Assembly: GCA_034666705.1 (NCBI GenBank)
Contig: JAXDLH010000171.1
Span: forward strand, 1-10,681
Reading direction: 5' to 3'
DNA: 10,681 nucleotides
Source of the DNA: JAXDLH01 sp034666705
GTDB lineage: Bacteria; Chloroflexota; UBA6077; SHYK01
Below, in pieces: positions 1 through 6,416 of this stretch. Each line of letters opens with the position of its first letter. Within the stretch, counting starts at the first letter, position 1. Under the pieces are notes generated by a model. It saw nothing but the letters and a program-made list of their open reading frames with translations. It was not told the DNA's origin and did no database searches. Both the position numbers and the translations under genes were made by a program.

Positions 1-432
1 ATCCATTGTGATGACTGGATCGACCGGCGGAACGTAGACCTCGTCGCCACTCTCCACCACGTCGTCAGCGGACTCGCTCGGGCCCGCCGCGGCAATCGGA
101 TCGGTGAGGATCCCGCTATCCGCGTAGTCCTCGATGTCCTCAGGGATCGCCGTATCGCTAATCGAATCCTCACGATCAACGCTGGGTGGCTCCGCGAATA
201 GATCTGCGGGATCGTTCGTCTCGACGACGTTTTGCATCACCTCGAGATCGTTGACAATCTGCATGTTGGGCGCCACAGAGCGGACGACGTCGAGCACCGC
301 TTGCACCGCCTCAGGCGAGTCGACCAAGCCCACGACTCGAAGCGCGTTGCCATCCTCCTCGATCGCTACCGATTGCTCCGCCTGCCGCACAGTCTCTCGC
401 TCGATCTGCTCTGCTCGTGGACGTGCTTGCAT
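1..432 (-). CDS. BON-like domain protein, N-terminal 144 residues (runs off left edge)
   Basis: The reading frame is open on the minus strand from ATG at 432 to the window edge with no stop, so only the first 144 residues are visible. ATG 432 is chosen because GGAGG sits 5 nt upstream; an in-frame ATG at 450 is possible but has no such site. Residues about 20-65 (VAIEEDGNALRVVGLVDSPE and onward to VNDLEV) follow the BON pattern of a short strand, GXV-type turn, helix and closing V-N-x-L strand. An acidic Asp/Glu-rich linker follows. The last visible residues, EVYVPPVDPVITMD, resemble a motif I associate with BON-type proteins of Chloroflexota. BON domains are usually envelope- or stress-associated and may bind lipid or other ligands. 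No signal peptide is visible, so it is probably cytoplasmic. It is divergent from the YggT-like gene. The family call is moderately sure; the C-terminus and function are unknown. Confidence 0.72.
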   Translation of the reverse strand, partial: MQARPRAEQIERETVRQAEQSVAIEEDGNALRVVGLVDSPEAVQAVLDVVRSVAPNMQIVNDLEVMQNVVETNDPADLFAEPPSVDREDSISDTAIPEDIEDYADSGILTDPIAAAGPSESADDVVESGDEVYVPPVDPVITMD

Positions 433-670
433 CGGGTCCTCCTGCGGCATAGGTGTCAGTTATGGGAACTATGGAAGAGGGAGCGTTTCAATACGTGTCG
501 CAGTGGGTAAACAGACCGTTAACGTCGGGATACCAGGGACATTGCTCCGCTTCAATGCCGTTAAAAGCCCTGTTTCGCCATTGACGCAGTTCGTTAACAT
601 TTCGTTGGTGTTCGATAGAGTACCACGTGCTAGGCTATGAATGAGTTCTGCTTGATTGGGAGGTTATGAA
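433..670. promoter_or_regulatory. Divergent intergenic region with three CGTTAA boxes
   Basis: This 238-base gap separates the BON-like gene (minus) from the YggT-like gene (plus). CGTTAA occurs three times, at 517-522, 559-564 and 592-597. The first copy lies in the perfect 8-base palindrome CGTTAACG (517-524), and GTTAAC recurs at 593-598. A weak minus-strand promoter could use TTGAAG (about 549-554) with TATCCC 17 bases further on. The plus-strand promoter is listed separately. The repeated box may be an operator shared by the divergent genes; that is inference. Confidence 0.35.
611..636 (+). promoter_or_regulatory. Extended -10 promoter with TTCGATAG upstream element (copy 1)
   Basis: TTCGATAG (611-618), seven variable bases, then CGTGCTAGGCT (626-636). 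TGCTAGGCT fits an extended -10 (TGnTAnnnT), which can work without a good -35; none is seen at the normal distance. Transcription would begin near 643, about 28 bases before the YggT-like start. The same block, with identical spacing, precedes the receiver gene at 2552-2577, which is the main reason to believe it. Confidence 0.6.
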
Positions 671-1141
671 ATGATCGAGCGCCAACGCGACTATGAGTAC
701 GTAGAACGACGCCCCGACCTCGAGGTAGTGGAGCCGGCCCCCGTCGCGGAGGCGGCGCATGTGGATTCGGTCGTGGTGGATCCGCAAGCAACTCAAGCCG
801 CGCGAGTCTTCCGGTTGACCGAAGCGATCTATCTGCTATTCGGTTTCATCGAAGCGCTGATTGCGATACGATTCGTCCTGCGAGCCCTGGGAGCGAATCC
901 GCAGTCCGGGTTCGCCGCGGCCATCTATGCGGTGACTGGTCCGCTCGTTGCGCCATTCAGCGGCATCTTCGGCGTGCCGCAATTCAATGGCAGCGTGCTG
1001 GAGCCGCACTCCGTGGTCGCGATCATTGTGTACGCATTGCTGGCATGGCTCATCGCGCGGCTTGCGTGGCTCATGATGGCCGATACACGGTCGGAAGTGT
1101 CGAGCCACGTGCGGAGCGTACGAACGCGGACTCCGAGGTAG
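671..1141 (+). CDS. YggT-like small membrane protein
   Basis: This encodes a 156-residue membrane protein. ATG 671 is preferred over the upstream in-frame TTG 656 because GGGAGG lies about 7 nt ahead of it. Residues 1-45 are a charged, Tyr/Arg/Glu-rich cytosolic tail. Two long hydrophobic segments follow, about 48-75 (FRLTEAIYLLFGFIEALIAI) and about 119-141 (VVAIIVYALLAWLIARLAWL). Between them is a Gly/Pro-rich stretch, GANPQSGFAAAIYAVTGPLV, then APFSGIFG. The ALGANP and TGPxVAPFxGIF pattern is typical of YGGT-domain proteins in Chloroflexota. The family's role is not settled; relatives have been linked to ion or osmotic stress and membrane organisation. The CPBP-like gene begins 39 bases downstream and is probably cotranscribed. 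The family call is fairly sure; no specific function is claimed. Confidence 0.75.
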   Translation: MIERQRDYEYVERRPDLEVVEPAPVAEAAHVDSVVVDPQATQAARVFRLTEAIYLLFGFIEALIAIRFVLRALGANPQSGFAAAIYAVTGPLVAPFSGIFGVPQFNGSVLEPHSVVAIIVYALLAWLIARLAWLMMADTRSEVSSHVRSVRTRTPR

Positions 1142-1180
1142 CACGCCGCCGCGAGCCGCCGCCGGTGGACTCGGAGTGAC

Positions 1181-1996
1181 GTGAGACCAGAGATATGGCA
1201 AGCAGCGGCCCTGCTGGCGTTCAGCGCCACGGGGCCGCTGCTCATTGCGCTTGGATCCCTCGCGGCTGGCGCCGGCTTGGCTCTTGCCAGTCTCACCGCC
1301 GCGTGGCGCTGGCACCGAGTCGCGTTGCGCCGCATTGGGGTGCTGCTCGGCTGCTTGATCGTGTTGGCCCTCGCGCCGATAGACACGAATACCTCAAACC
1401 CGCACGTCCTCGAGCTGGGCATCCCATTTCTGGCGGTGCTGATCGGCCCCGCCGCGATTCTCGGGCGAACGGACCCCGGGGTGATCCGCTATCGGCTGCT
1501 CCCGACGCGCTTCGGCGCAGGTGATGCCGCCTTACTCGCCTTGTCGGTGCCTCTGGCGTGGGCCAGCTTGCATCTCTACTTCGCCCTGGATCCCGGGGTG
1601 GCCTTCAACTGGACGTTGCCTCCGGAGCCGGACGACGAGGCGTTAGTACGGCTGTTCTTGGGGATCAACGCGGTCGGCATCTGGGACGAGCTGTTCTTCG
1701 TCAACACCTCATTTGCGATTCTGCGCAGCTTGTACCCGCTTGGCGTAAGCAATCTGGCGCAGGCCACGGTCTACACGTCGGTGCTTTACCGCATGGCCTT
1801 CACGGGGCCTGGCCCCTTCTTCGTCGGGGTGCTCGCGCTCACACAGGCGGCCCTGTTCGAGCGCACGGAGAGCTTGCTATACGTAATCACCATCCACGTT
1901 ATCGTGGACTATTTCCTATTTCAGCAGATCGTGGGAGCTCATTATCCGCTGTTCAGTGCCTGGTGGCATCCAGCACTACATGTCATCGGCGGTTGA
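1181..1996 (+). CDS. CPBP-like intramembrane protease homologue, motifs degenerate
   Basis: This encodes a 271-residue, very hydrophobic protein with roughly eight membrane segments. GTG 1181 is used, with GGAG 5 nt upstream. The C-terminal half has the layout of CPBP (Abi, Rce1-like) proteins. W168-D-E-L-F-F-V-N175 stands where motif 1 (EExxxR) would be, and Y203-R-M-A-F207 where motif 2 (FxxxH) would be. H239-V-I-V-D243 matches the last motif (HxxxN/D). Active members are membrane proteases that clip CAAX-type or other membrane substrates. Here the motif 1 Arg and motif 2 His are not recognisable, so the protein may be inactive, or the resemblance may be distant. It follows the YggT-like gene by 39 bases and probably shares its promoter. 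No terminator is evident after it. Confidence 0.6.
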   Translation: MRPEIWQAAALLAFSATGPLLIALGSLAAGAGLALASLTAAWRWHRVALRRIGVLLGCLIVLALAPIDTNTSNPHVLELGIPFLAVLIGPAAILGRTDPGVIRYRLLPTRFGAGDAALLALSVPLAWASLHLYFALDPGVAFNWTLPPEPDDEALVRLFLGINAVGIWDELFFVNTSFAILRSLYPLGVSNLAQATVYTSVLYRMAFTGPGPFFVGVLALTQAALFERTESLLYVITIHVIVDYFLFQQIVGAHYPLFSAWWHPALHVIGG

Positions 1997-2033
1997 CCCC
2001 CCGCGAGCGGCCATTGACAAGTGGACACAATAG

Positions 2034-2061
2034 TGCAACTTGACGTAAAATTACATACTAT
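2034..2061 (+). promoter_or_regulatory. AT-rich promoter/operator candidate before the HTH gene
   Basis: An AT-rich island stands out in GC-rich surroundings. TACTAT (2056-2061) is a plausible -10, with only a weak GTGCAA 16 bases upstream as -35. The inverted repeat GTAA-AA-TTAC (2045-2054) lies between them, where a repressor would block transcription. It may be an autoregulatory site for the HTH protein encoded 45 bases downstream. Two TTGAC boxes (2014 and 2040) are not at usable spacing from a good -10. Confidence 0.35.
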
Positions 2062-2105
2062 CCCCGGCGCCGTCCCTTAGTCGGCGCTACGAAAGGCACC
2101 ATCAG

Positions 2106-2489
2106 ATGCAGATCACGTTGCCAGACGTCGGCGAAACCGAGTCCGGGCAGAACAAGCGCAAGCAGCCAAGCACCGCGGAGCTCAAGCGGATGCTGGCGGA
2201 AACCCGTCGAACCCTGGACGCCCTCCGCAAGGAGAACTACATTCGGCCCGCCGCGTTCGGGCGCGAGTGGGGTGTGTCCCCATCGACCGTGCGGCGCTGG
2301 GTGGCGGCAGGCCATCTGCCTGCCGAGTACACGCCGAGCGGCCGCATGCTGATCCCTCGCCACGAGGCCGAGGCACGAATTCGGGAAGGCGCTACGATCA
2401 CATGGAAGCGTGGCCGCAACCATCGTGCAGCAAATCACGGTGAGCGCGACGTGGCGACGCCACGCGAGCCGCTCTCCCGCGCGTCGTAG
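2106..2489 (+). CDS. MerR/excisionase-type helix-turn-helix protein
   Basis: This encodes a 127-residue basic protein. ATG 2106 is preceded by GAAAGG about 9 nt upstream. Residues 20-44 form a likely charged helix (ELKRMLAETRRTLDALRKEN), possibly a short coiled coil. Residues about 46-95 are a winged-helix DNA-binding domain of the MerR/HTH_17 kind. The recognition helix VSPSTVRRWVAAGHLPAEYT is followed by SGRMLIPRHEAEARI, the usual wing and closing strand. The C-terminal tail (98-127) is Arg/His-rich and probably disordered. There is no effector domain or cysteine cluster, so it is not a classical metal- or drug-sensing MerR. It may be a small repressor or an accessory DNA-bending factor. 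No integrase is nearby, so there is no support for calling it a phage excisionase. An inverted repeat in its own promoter region suggests autoregulation. Confidence 0.75.
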   Translation: MQITLPDVGETESGQNKRKQPSTAELKRMLAETRRTLDALRKENYIRPAAFGREWGVSPSTVRRWVAAGHLPAEYTPSGRMLIPRHEAEARIREGATITWKRGRNHRAANHGERDVATPREPLSRAS

Positions 2490-2551
2490 GCAGTCGCCGT
2501 GCAACGCTGGCTCATTGCCGGCGATGCGCGGCGATTGTGCATTGTGCGTGC

Positions 2552-2577
2552 TTCGATAGGTGCCGCCGTGCTAGGCT
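2552..2577 (+). promoter_or_regulatory. Extended -10 promoter with TTCGATAG upstream element (copy 2)
   Basis: TTCGATAG (2552-2559), seven bases, then CGTGCTAGGCT (2567-2577), matching copy 1 at 611-636 in 19 of 19 fixed positions and in spacing. The -10 TAGGCT (2572-2577) puts the transcription start near 2584, giving a leader of about 21 bases before GTG 2605. A tandem ATTGTGC pair (2534-2547) lies just upstream and may add a binding site. Confidence 0.6.
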
Positions 2578-2604
2578 GTACCATCATTTTCGATCGAGGC
2601 ATGC

Positions 2605-2973
2605 GTGTTGCCCGAATATTCAGTTCTCGTGGTCGATGACGATCCCTGGATCCTCCAATCGGTATCGGAGATCCTTACCGACGCGGGCTATAAGGTTGAG
2701 GCCGCCCAGAGCGCCCTTGAGGCCGCGCGGCAGGTTGCGCATGAGCCCGCCGCCGTGGTGCTGCTCGACATTCGCCTGCCGGGGCTCGACGGCAAGCAGT
2801 TCGCGATGGACCTCCGCGCCCGCCACATCGACTCCAAAATCCTGGTCATGTCCGCGGCGCACAACGCCAAGGAGCTGGCGGTGGAGATGGGCGCGGATGG
2901 CGTGCTCGAAAAGCCATTCGAGCTGAATGACCTGCTCGCCGAAGTTGCGCGCCTCTGCCCAGCAACTGGCTGA
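2605..2973 (+). CDS. Stand-alone response regulator receiver protein
   Basis: This encodes a 122-residue single-domain CheY-like protein. GTG 2605 is chosen because GAGG lies 5 nt upstream; a TTG is the next codon. All receiver hallmarks are present: the acidic cluster D11-D12-D13, phospho-acceptor D55 in LLDIRLPG, S83 in the VMSA switch position, and K103 in EKPF. There is no output domain; the protein ends shortly after the last helix. Such proteins act by binding a partner, for example in a phosphorelay, on a kinase or on a flagellar or enzyme target. No histidine kinase is encoded in the window, so the partner is unknown. The promoter matches that of the YggT-like gene, suggesting shared regulation. 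A stem-loop begins nine bases after the stop codon. The family call is firm. Confidence 0.92.
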   Translation: MLPEYSVLVVDDDPWILQSVSEILTDAGYKVEAAQSALEAARQVAHEPAAVVLLDIRLPGLDGKQFAMDLRARHIDSKILVMSAAHNAKELAVEMGADGVLEKPFELNDLLAEVARLCPATG

Positions 2974-2981
2974 CCGATCCC

Positions 2982-3011
2982 GATTCAGCCGTCCTCGGAG
3001 GACGCTCAATC
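2982..3011 (+). terminator. Stem-loop after the receiver gene, terminator-like
   Basis: The core is CGTCCT-CGG-AGGACG (2990-3004), six perfect pairs with a 3-base loop. It extends outward through a bulged C (2989), G-C and A-T pairs, one C-C mismatch, and GATT (2982-2985) pairing with AATC (3008-3011). It lies just past the stop at 2973. There is no T-run after it, so it is an imperfect match to an intrinsic terminator. It may instead protect the transcript end. Confidence 0.45.
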
Positions 3012-3129
3012 ATCTCGCGCTCGAGGATGCCGTGGCGAACCCACCACCCGGGCAAGAGATCGCGGCACATACGCTGCGTGCCATTCAGACGCGTGCCGCC
3101 GATCGCGCTTCCTCGGCGACGAACGGCCG

Positions 3130-3750
3130 CTAACCCGGCGTACCGACCCCACCAGCGCATGGCCCGCTCTCGGGCGCGTCGCTCGCGAGCCGGAATGCCC
3201 GCACGAACTGCGCGATCGCCTCGTCGTCGGAATTATCGGCCGTCATTTGTTTGCCCCATGCCGACGCGACGATGTTCGCCGGCAGGTTAGGGAACGGGCT
3301 CACGATCACGTGCGTCTGCCCAACCGCGAGCTGTCGCAACACATTGACGTCGGAGGGGTTGATGTCCGGCTTGTAGGTGATCCAGACCGCGCCCCGCGCC
3401 ATGGATGCCACGGCATTTGCGCTCGGCACTGGATTGCGATAATAGCCGCAGTTCTGAATAGTCGGTGCGTGGTCTCCGCCAACCGGTGGCGTCTGGTCGT
3501 AGGTGACGTCACCGGTCGCGATCCCGTGGCTCGCCACGTTGAAGCTCAGCACGCCCGGCGGCGGGGCCGGCGGACGTGTCAGCAGGCCGATGCCGATTCC
3601 GGCGCCCACGATAAGGACGGCCGCCACGGCGGTGAGCCATGGCCAACGGCGACGTGGTTGTGGCGGTTGTACCAGGCGGGTATGGCGGCTCCGCGCCGGT
3701 GGGGTTCTGCGGCGGGTCGACATAGCGGCTTCTGTTTCCTTCGAGTGCAT
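3130..3750 (-). CDS. DUF3105 family membrane-anchored protein
   Basis: This encodes 206 residues on the minus strand. ATG 3750 has AGGAG 3 nt upstream (close); an in-frame ATG at 3723 is an alternative start. Residues 1-35 are Arg/Pro-rich and cytosolic. Residues about 36-57 are one membrane anchor (WPWLTAVAAVLIVGAGIGIG). The rest is outside. The DUF3105 pattern is clear: V82-T-Y-D-Q-T-P-P-V-G-G-D-H94, N100-C-G-Y-Y, PVPSANAV, GAVWITYKPDI, and later ASAWGKQM. C101 and C198 could pair. Where the family usually has a His-x-x-Glu-His run before the GAVWITY strand, this protein reads A114-S-M-A-R-G. A metal or ligand site may thus be lost. The family has no assigned biochemical function. The gene lies 83 bases downstream of the YihY gene on the same strand and may share its transcript. 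Confidence 0.8.
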   Translation of the reverse strand: MHSKETEAAMSTRRRTPPARSRHTRLVQPPQPRRRWPWLTAVAAVLIVGAGIGIGLLTRPPAPPPGVLSFNVASHGIATGDVTYDQTPPVGGDHAPTIQNCGYYRNPVPSANAVASMARGAVWITYKPDINPSDVNVLRQLAVGQTHVIVSPFPNLPANIVASAWGKQMTADNSDDEAIAQFVRAFRLASDAPESGPCAGGVGTPG

Positions 3751-3833
3751 CCGCTCCTGAGGTCAAAGCCTTGCGCGGTGCGTTCGAATGATACTGAACC
3801 TGGCCACTACGCGAAGTCATGAATGTGTCCATC

Positions 3834-4784
3834 TCAGGCTACGTCCGTCGCCCGGACCGCGGTGCCTTCCGCCGGTGGCGGTAGTTGGCGAACCGGCGCC
3901 TGTGCACGAGTGCGGCGCCGCTGCCGTCTCATTCCCACCGGATCCTGCTGCGCGGCGATCAGTGCCGCGAGCTCGGCGCCCAACAGCAGCATGCATGCCG
4001 CGACGTAGAACCACAGGAGGAGTGCGATCACGCCGGCGAGCGCGCCGTACGTCAGCCGATAGGTCCCCAACCGCTCCATCCCCTCGGTGAACAGTGAGGT
4101 GGCGACCAGCCAGCCAACGGCGACCGCAGCCGCGCTCGGCAAGACCCATCGCCATCGGAGACGAATATTGGGTCCCGCCCAGTACAGTACTGCCACTGAT
4201 AGGGTCAGGAGCAGCCCGAAGAGCAACCACGACGTCACGGCCAGGGCTTGGCTCAACTCGACCGGACGTCCCAACGCTTCGGCCAACGGCGGCCCGAGGA
4301 GAGCGATGCCCACGACCAGGAGGAAGCCGGCCACCACGGTGCCACCGGCGAGGCAGGTCAGTATCAATGCAAGCAGGTAGCGCCGCCAGAACGGCCGGGT
4401 CTCTTCCACATTGAAGGCGCGATTCATCGCTTTGATCAAGGCAGTGGTGGCCCCCGTGGCGATCCAGAGTGCTCCGGCCAGACTGGCCGATACGAGACCA
4501 GGATTGGCGGTTTGAATCACGTAGTCGATCTCCGACTGGAACACCTCGGCGGCCGCGCTGGGCATCACCCGGGTCAGGAGCATGGCAAAGTGCTGGGCCG
4601 GGTTCGGGAGGCCGAACCGCGACACCACGGTCCCGCCGAGCGCGGCCAGGAAGAGGAAGAACGGGAAGATCGCCAGGAAAAACCGGTACGCGAGCTCGGC
4701 GGCGAGGCCGAAAACGTCGTCGCGGACGCACTGGATCACGAAGCGACGACCGCTGCGAATGAGCGGCGCTAGTACCCGCGCCAT
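3834..4784 (-). CDS. YihY/BrkB family integral membrane protein
   Basis: This encodes 316 residues from ATG 4784, which has GGAG 6 nt upstream. An in-frame GTG at 4811 adds nine residues and also has a GGGG stretch ahead, so the start is not certain. From the ATG, the first 25 residues are a basic amphipathic lead, then six membrane segments follow. The family pattern is present: an early AAELAYRFFLAIFPFFLFL helix (the AxxxAyxxlxSlFPlll motif), ASLAGALWIATGATTALIKA with MNRAFNVEETRPFWRR (the NxxFnvxExRpfwk motif), and a late YGALAGVIALLLWFYV helix. The C-terminal 35 residues are Arg/Pro-rich and cytosolic. Family members were once called ribonuclease BN, which was wrong; their transport or structural role is unresolved. 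A standard-spacing promoter lies upstream, and the DUF3105 gene follows 83 bases later. Confidence 0.9.
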   Translation of the reverse strand: MARVLAPLIRSGRRFVIQCVRDDVFGLAAELAYRFFLAIFPFFLFLAALGGTVVSRFGLPNPAQHFAMLLTRVMPSAAAEVFQSEIDYVIQTANPGLVSASLAGALWIATGATTALIKAMNRAFNVEETRPFWRRYLLALILTCLAGGTVVAGFLLVVGIALLGPPLAEALGRPVELSQALAVTSWLLFGLLLTLSVAVLYWAGPNIRLRWRWVLPSAAAVAVGWLVATSLFTEGMERLGTYRLTYGALAGVIALLLWFYVAACMLLLGAELAALIAAQQDPVGMRRQRRRTRAQAPVRQLPPPAEGTAVRATDVA

Positions 4785-4863
4785 TCCCCTCTCCGCGGCG
4801 GCTTTGTTCACAAGTCGACCCCTATTGAGGCCACTTCCAGTCTGCCCGACGGAGGGCTGCCGA

Positions 4864-4892
4864 GCCGTAGCTCGAAGTTACAACGAGGTCAA
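4864..4892 (-). promoter_or_regulatory. Sigma70-type promoter for the YihY gene
   Basis: Read on the minus strand, TTGACC (4892-4887) is followed by exactly 17 bases and TACGGC (4869-4864). The -35 matches consensus at five of six positions; the -10 is weaker. Transcription would begin near 4857, about 70 bases before ATG 4784 or 45 before GTG 4811. Confidence 0.5.
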
Positions 4893-5035
4893 TGCGAGAT
4901 CGATCGCTGAACCGACCCACGCCGCAAGGCCCCACTGGATTCGCGCCTTCGACTGAACGTAATGAATAACCTCACACTGGCTCTTCGCGTCCAGCCCGTG
5001 CGACGGCCAAGCCTGTATGCTTGCCTACGATGTGC

Positions 5036-5052
5036 GGATGCTTCATGCATCC
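5036..5052. promoter_or_regulatory. Inverted repeat GGATGC-TTCAT-GCATCC
   Basis: A perfect six-base inverted repeat with a five-base loop, in the region between the divergent YihY and G1 peptidase genes. If the peptidase starts at GTG 5073 or 5118, the repeat is in its leader or promoter. It could then be an operator or an mRNA hairpin. If ATG 4962 is the true start, it is inside the coding region. The rest of the 4785-5072 gap shows only the YihY promoter. Confidence 0.3.
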
Positions 5053-5072
5053 AACTGGAGTCGACAGTCTCA

Positions 5073-6416
5073 GTGGTCACGCACCCAACGGCGCGAGGCG
5101 CGTCTAAGGCCAGAGGAGTGATAGGCACGGCCTGGCTCCGTCTCTGCCTCGGAATGATCGGGAGTCTCCTCCTGGTAGCCTGCAGACCGGGCGTCTTCGG
5201 AGCCCTCCCACCAGGGACGCCGCCTACTGTCGCGCCTCAGTCAGCAAATGATGCCTCCACCACGGCTGGGGCGGCGGCTCCAGTCACACCGGTTGAAGCT
5301 GCGATCCGAGATGTGATCCAGCGCGGCAATGCCGCCCAGGAGCAGGCGATCGCGCGCCAAGATGCGACGCCAATGCAGGACATCCTGGTCGACGAGCATT
5401 ATCGGGCAATGGCCCAGATCAATCGGGACATGCTGAACAATGGCGTAGTGGCGATCAAGCTGGATGCGGTCGCCTGGGGCCCAATCACCGTGAACGGGAC
5501 ACAGGCGCAGGCCACGACCGATGAGACCTGGACGACCACCTTCGCCAGTGGCACAACCCAGCAAGCAATCGATCGCAATGTGTACCGTCTGGTGCAGCAG
5601 CAGGGCATCTGGCGAATTGCGGAGAACGACCATCCCGGCGCTGGCGGGCAGCCCTCCGCCCTGGCGGAATCCGGATCGCGCGTGCCGCCGCCCAGTGGCA
5701 GTTCAGGCACGGCGACCGTGCCGGCAGAAATATTGCCGCCGAACACGCGCGGCGTATCGGAGAACTGGTCCGGATATACGACGACCAGGGGCAGATTTAC
5801 GAGCGTGCGTGGCGCCTGGGACGTGCCGCACATCGATGCGGGCAAGGGATTGCCCGCGACGGGAGCGACATGGGTTGGGATTGGCGGCGTGCGCACCGAC
5901 GACTTGATCCAGGCTGGTACGGAGGAAACCGTGCTCGGTCCCAGCCACGTCGCGTACAGCGCCTGGATCGAGCTGCTGCCGCGCAACTCTGAGCAGGTCC
6001 CCCTGGTGGTTCACCCCGGGGACCACGTGGTCGTGGCCATCGAGCAAGAACAACCCGGATCGTGGCGCATCGCTTTTGCGAACCAGACGACCTCAAAAAC
6101 CTACGAGCGGCGGGTGCAATACACGTCATCGTTGATGTCGGCAGAGTGGATCGTCGAGGCGCCGAGCGGCAGGCGCGGCCGCGTGTTGCCACTTGATGCC
6201 TTCGGCACGATCAGCTTTACGGAAGCGACGGCGGTGAGAGATGGCCGGACGGTCAACCTCGCCGAGGCCGGGGCGCGGCCGGTGACAATGATCAATGGCG
6301 CCCGGCAGCCCCTGGCCATTCCCTCAGCGGTCGGAGAAGATGGTGCGAGCTTCGGCGTGAAACGCTCGACGGCCAGCCCGTCGGAGAGCGGCGGACGAAG
6401 CCGTACGAGCCCCTGA
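5073..6416 (+). CDS. Lipoprotein with NTF2-like domain fused to G1 (glutamic) peptidase domain
   Basis: The frame is open from ATG 4962, but that start lacks a ribosome site and puts over 50 odd residues before the signal peptide. GTG 5073 (GGAG 12 nt upstream) gives a basic n-region; GTG 5118 (AAGG 8 nt upstream) is also possible. The hydrophobic stretch LRLCLGMIGSLLLVAC ends in a lipobox, so the protein is probably a surface lipoprotein. Numbering from 4962, C74 is lipidated; 80-110 is a Pro/Ala/Thr linker; 110-225 resembles an NTF2/SnoaL fold (VEAAIRDVIQRGN to YRLVQQQGIWRI). After a second linker, 263-425 is a G1 (eqolisin) domain: SENWSGY, GAWDVPH, TWVGIGG, then Q317 in LIQAGT, SAWIELLP, HPGDHV and AEWIVE with E395. 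Q317 and E395 match the catalytic Gln/Glu of scytalidoglutamic peptidase. It should cleave proteins outside the cell, probably at low pH. Confidence 0.82.
   Translation: MVTHPTARGASKARGVIGTAWLRLCLGMIGSLLLVACRPGVFGALPPGTPPTVAPQSANDASTTAGAAAPVTPVEAAIRDVIQRGNAAQEQAIARQDATPMQDILVDEHYRAMAQINRDMLNNGVVAIKLDAVAWGPITVNGTQAQATTDETWTTTFASGTTQQAIDRNVYRLVQQQGIWRIAENDHPGAGGQPSALAESGSRVPPPSGSSGTATVPAEILPPNTRGVSENWSGYTTTRGRFTSVRGAWDVPHIDAGKGLPATGATWVGIGGVRTDDLIQAGTEETVLGPSHVAYSAWIELLPRNSEQVPLVVHPGDHVVVAIEQEQPGSWRIAFANQTTSKTYERRVQYTSSLMSAEWIVEAPSGRRGRVLPLDAFGTISFTEATAVRDGRTVNLAEAGARPVTMINGARQPLAIPSAVGEDGASFGVKRSTASPSESGGRSRTSP

Noticed and set aside
134..640. Plus-strand open frame of 168 codons
   Set aside because: It lies opposite the BON-like gene, has Ser/Thr/Arg-rich low-complexity content and no domain. 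The minus-strand frame has a strong ribosome site and BON pattern.
2014..2045. TTGACA (2014) and TTGACG (2040) as -35 boxes
   Set aside because: No acceptable -10 lies 16-18 bases downstream of either.
2106..2489. HTH protein as excisionase marking an integrated element
   Set aside because: No integrase, att repeats, tRNA or phage genes are present nearby.
2494..2524. TCGCCG...CGGCGA inverted repeat after the HTH gene, possible terminator
   Set aside because: The stem is only six pairs with a 19-base loop and no T-run; it is too weak to call.
3817..4731. Minus-strand open frame of 304 codons
   Set aside because: It is a shifted frame of the YihY gene, with Arg/Gly/Pro-rich composition and no membrane segments; the YihY frame carries the family motifs.
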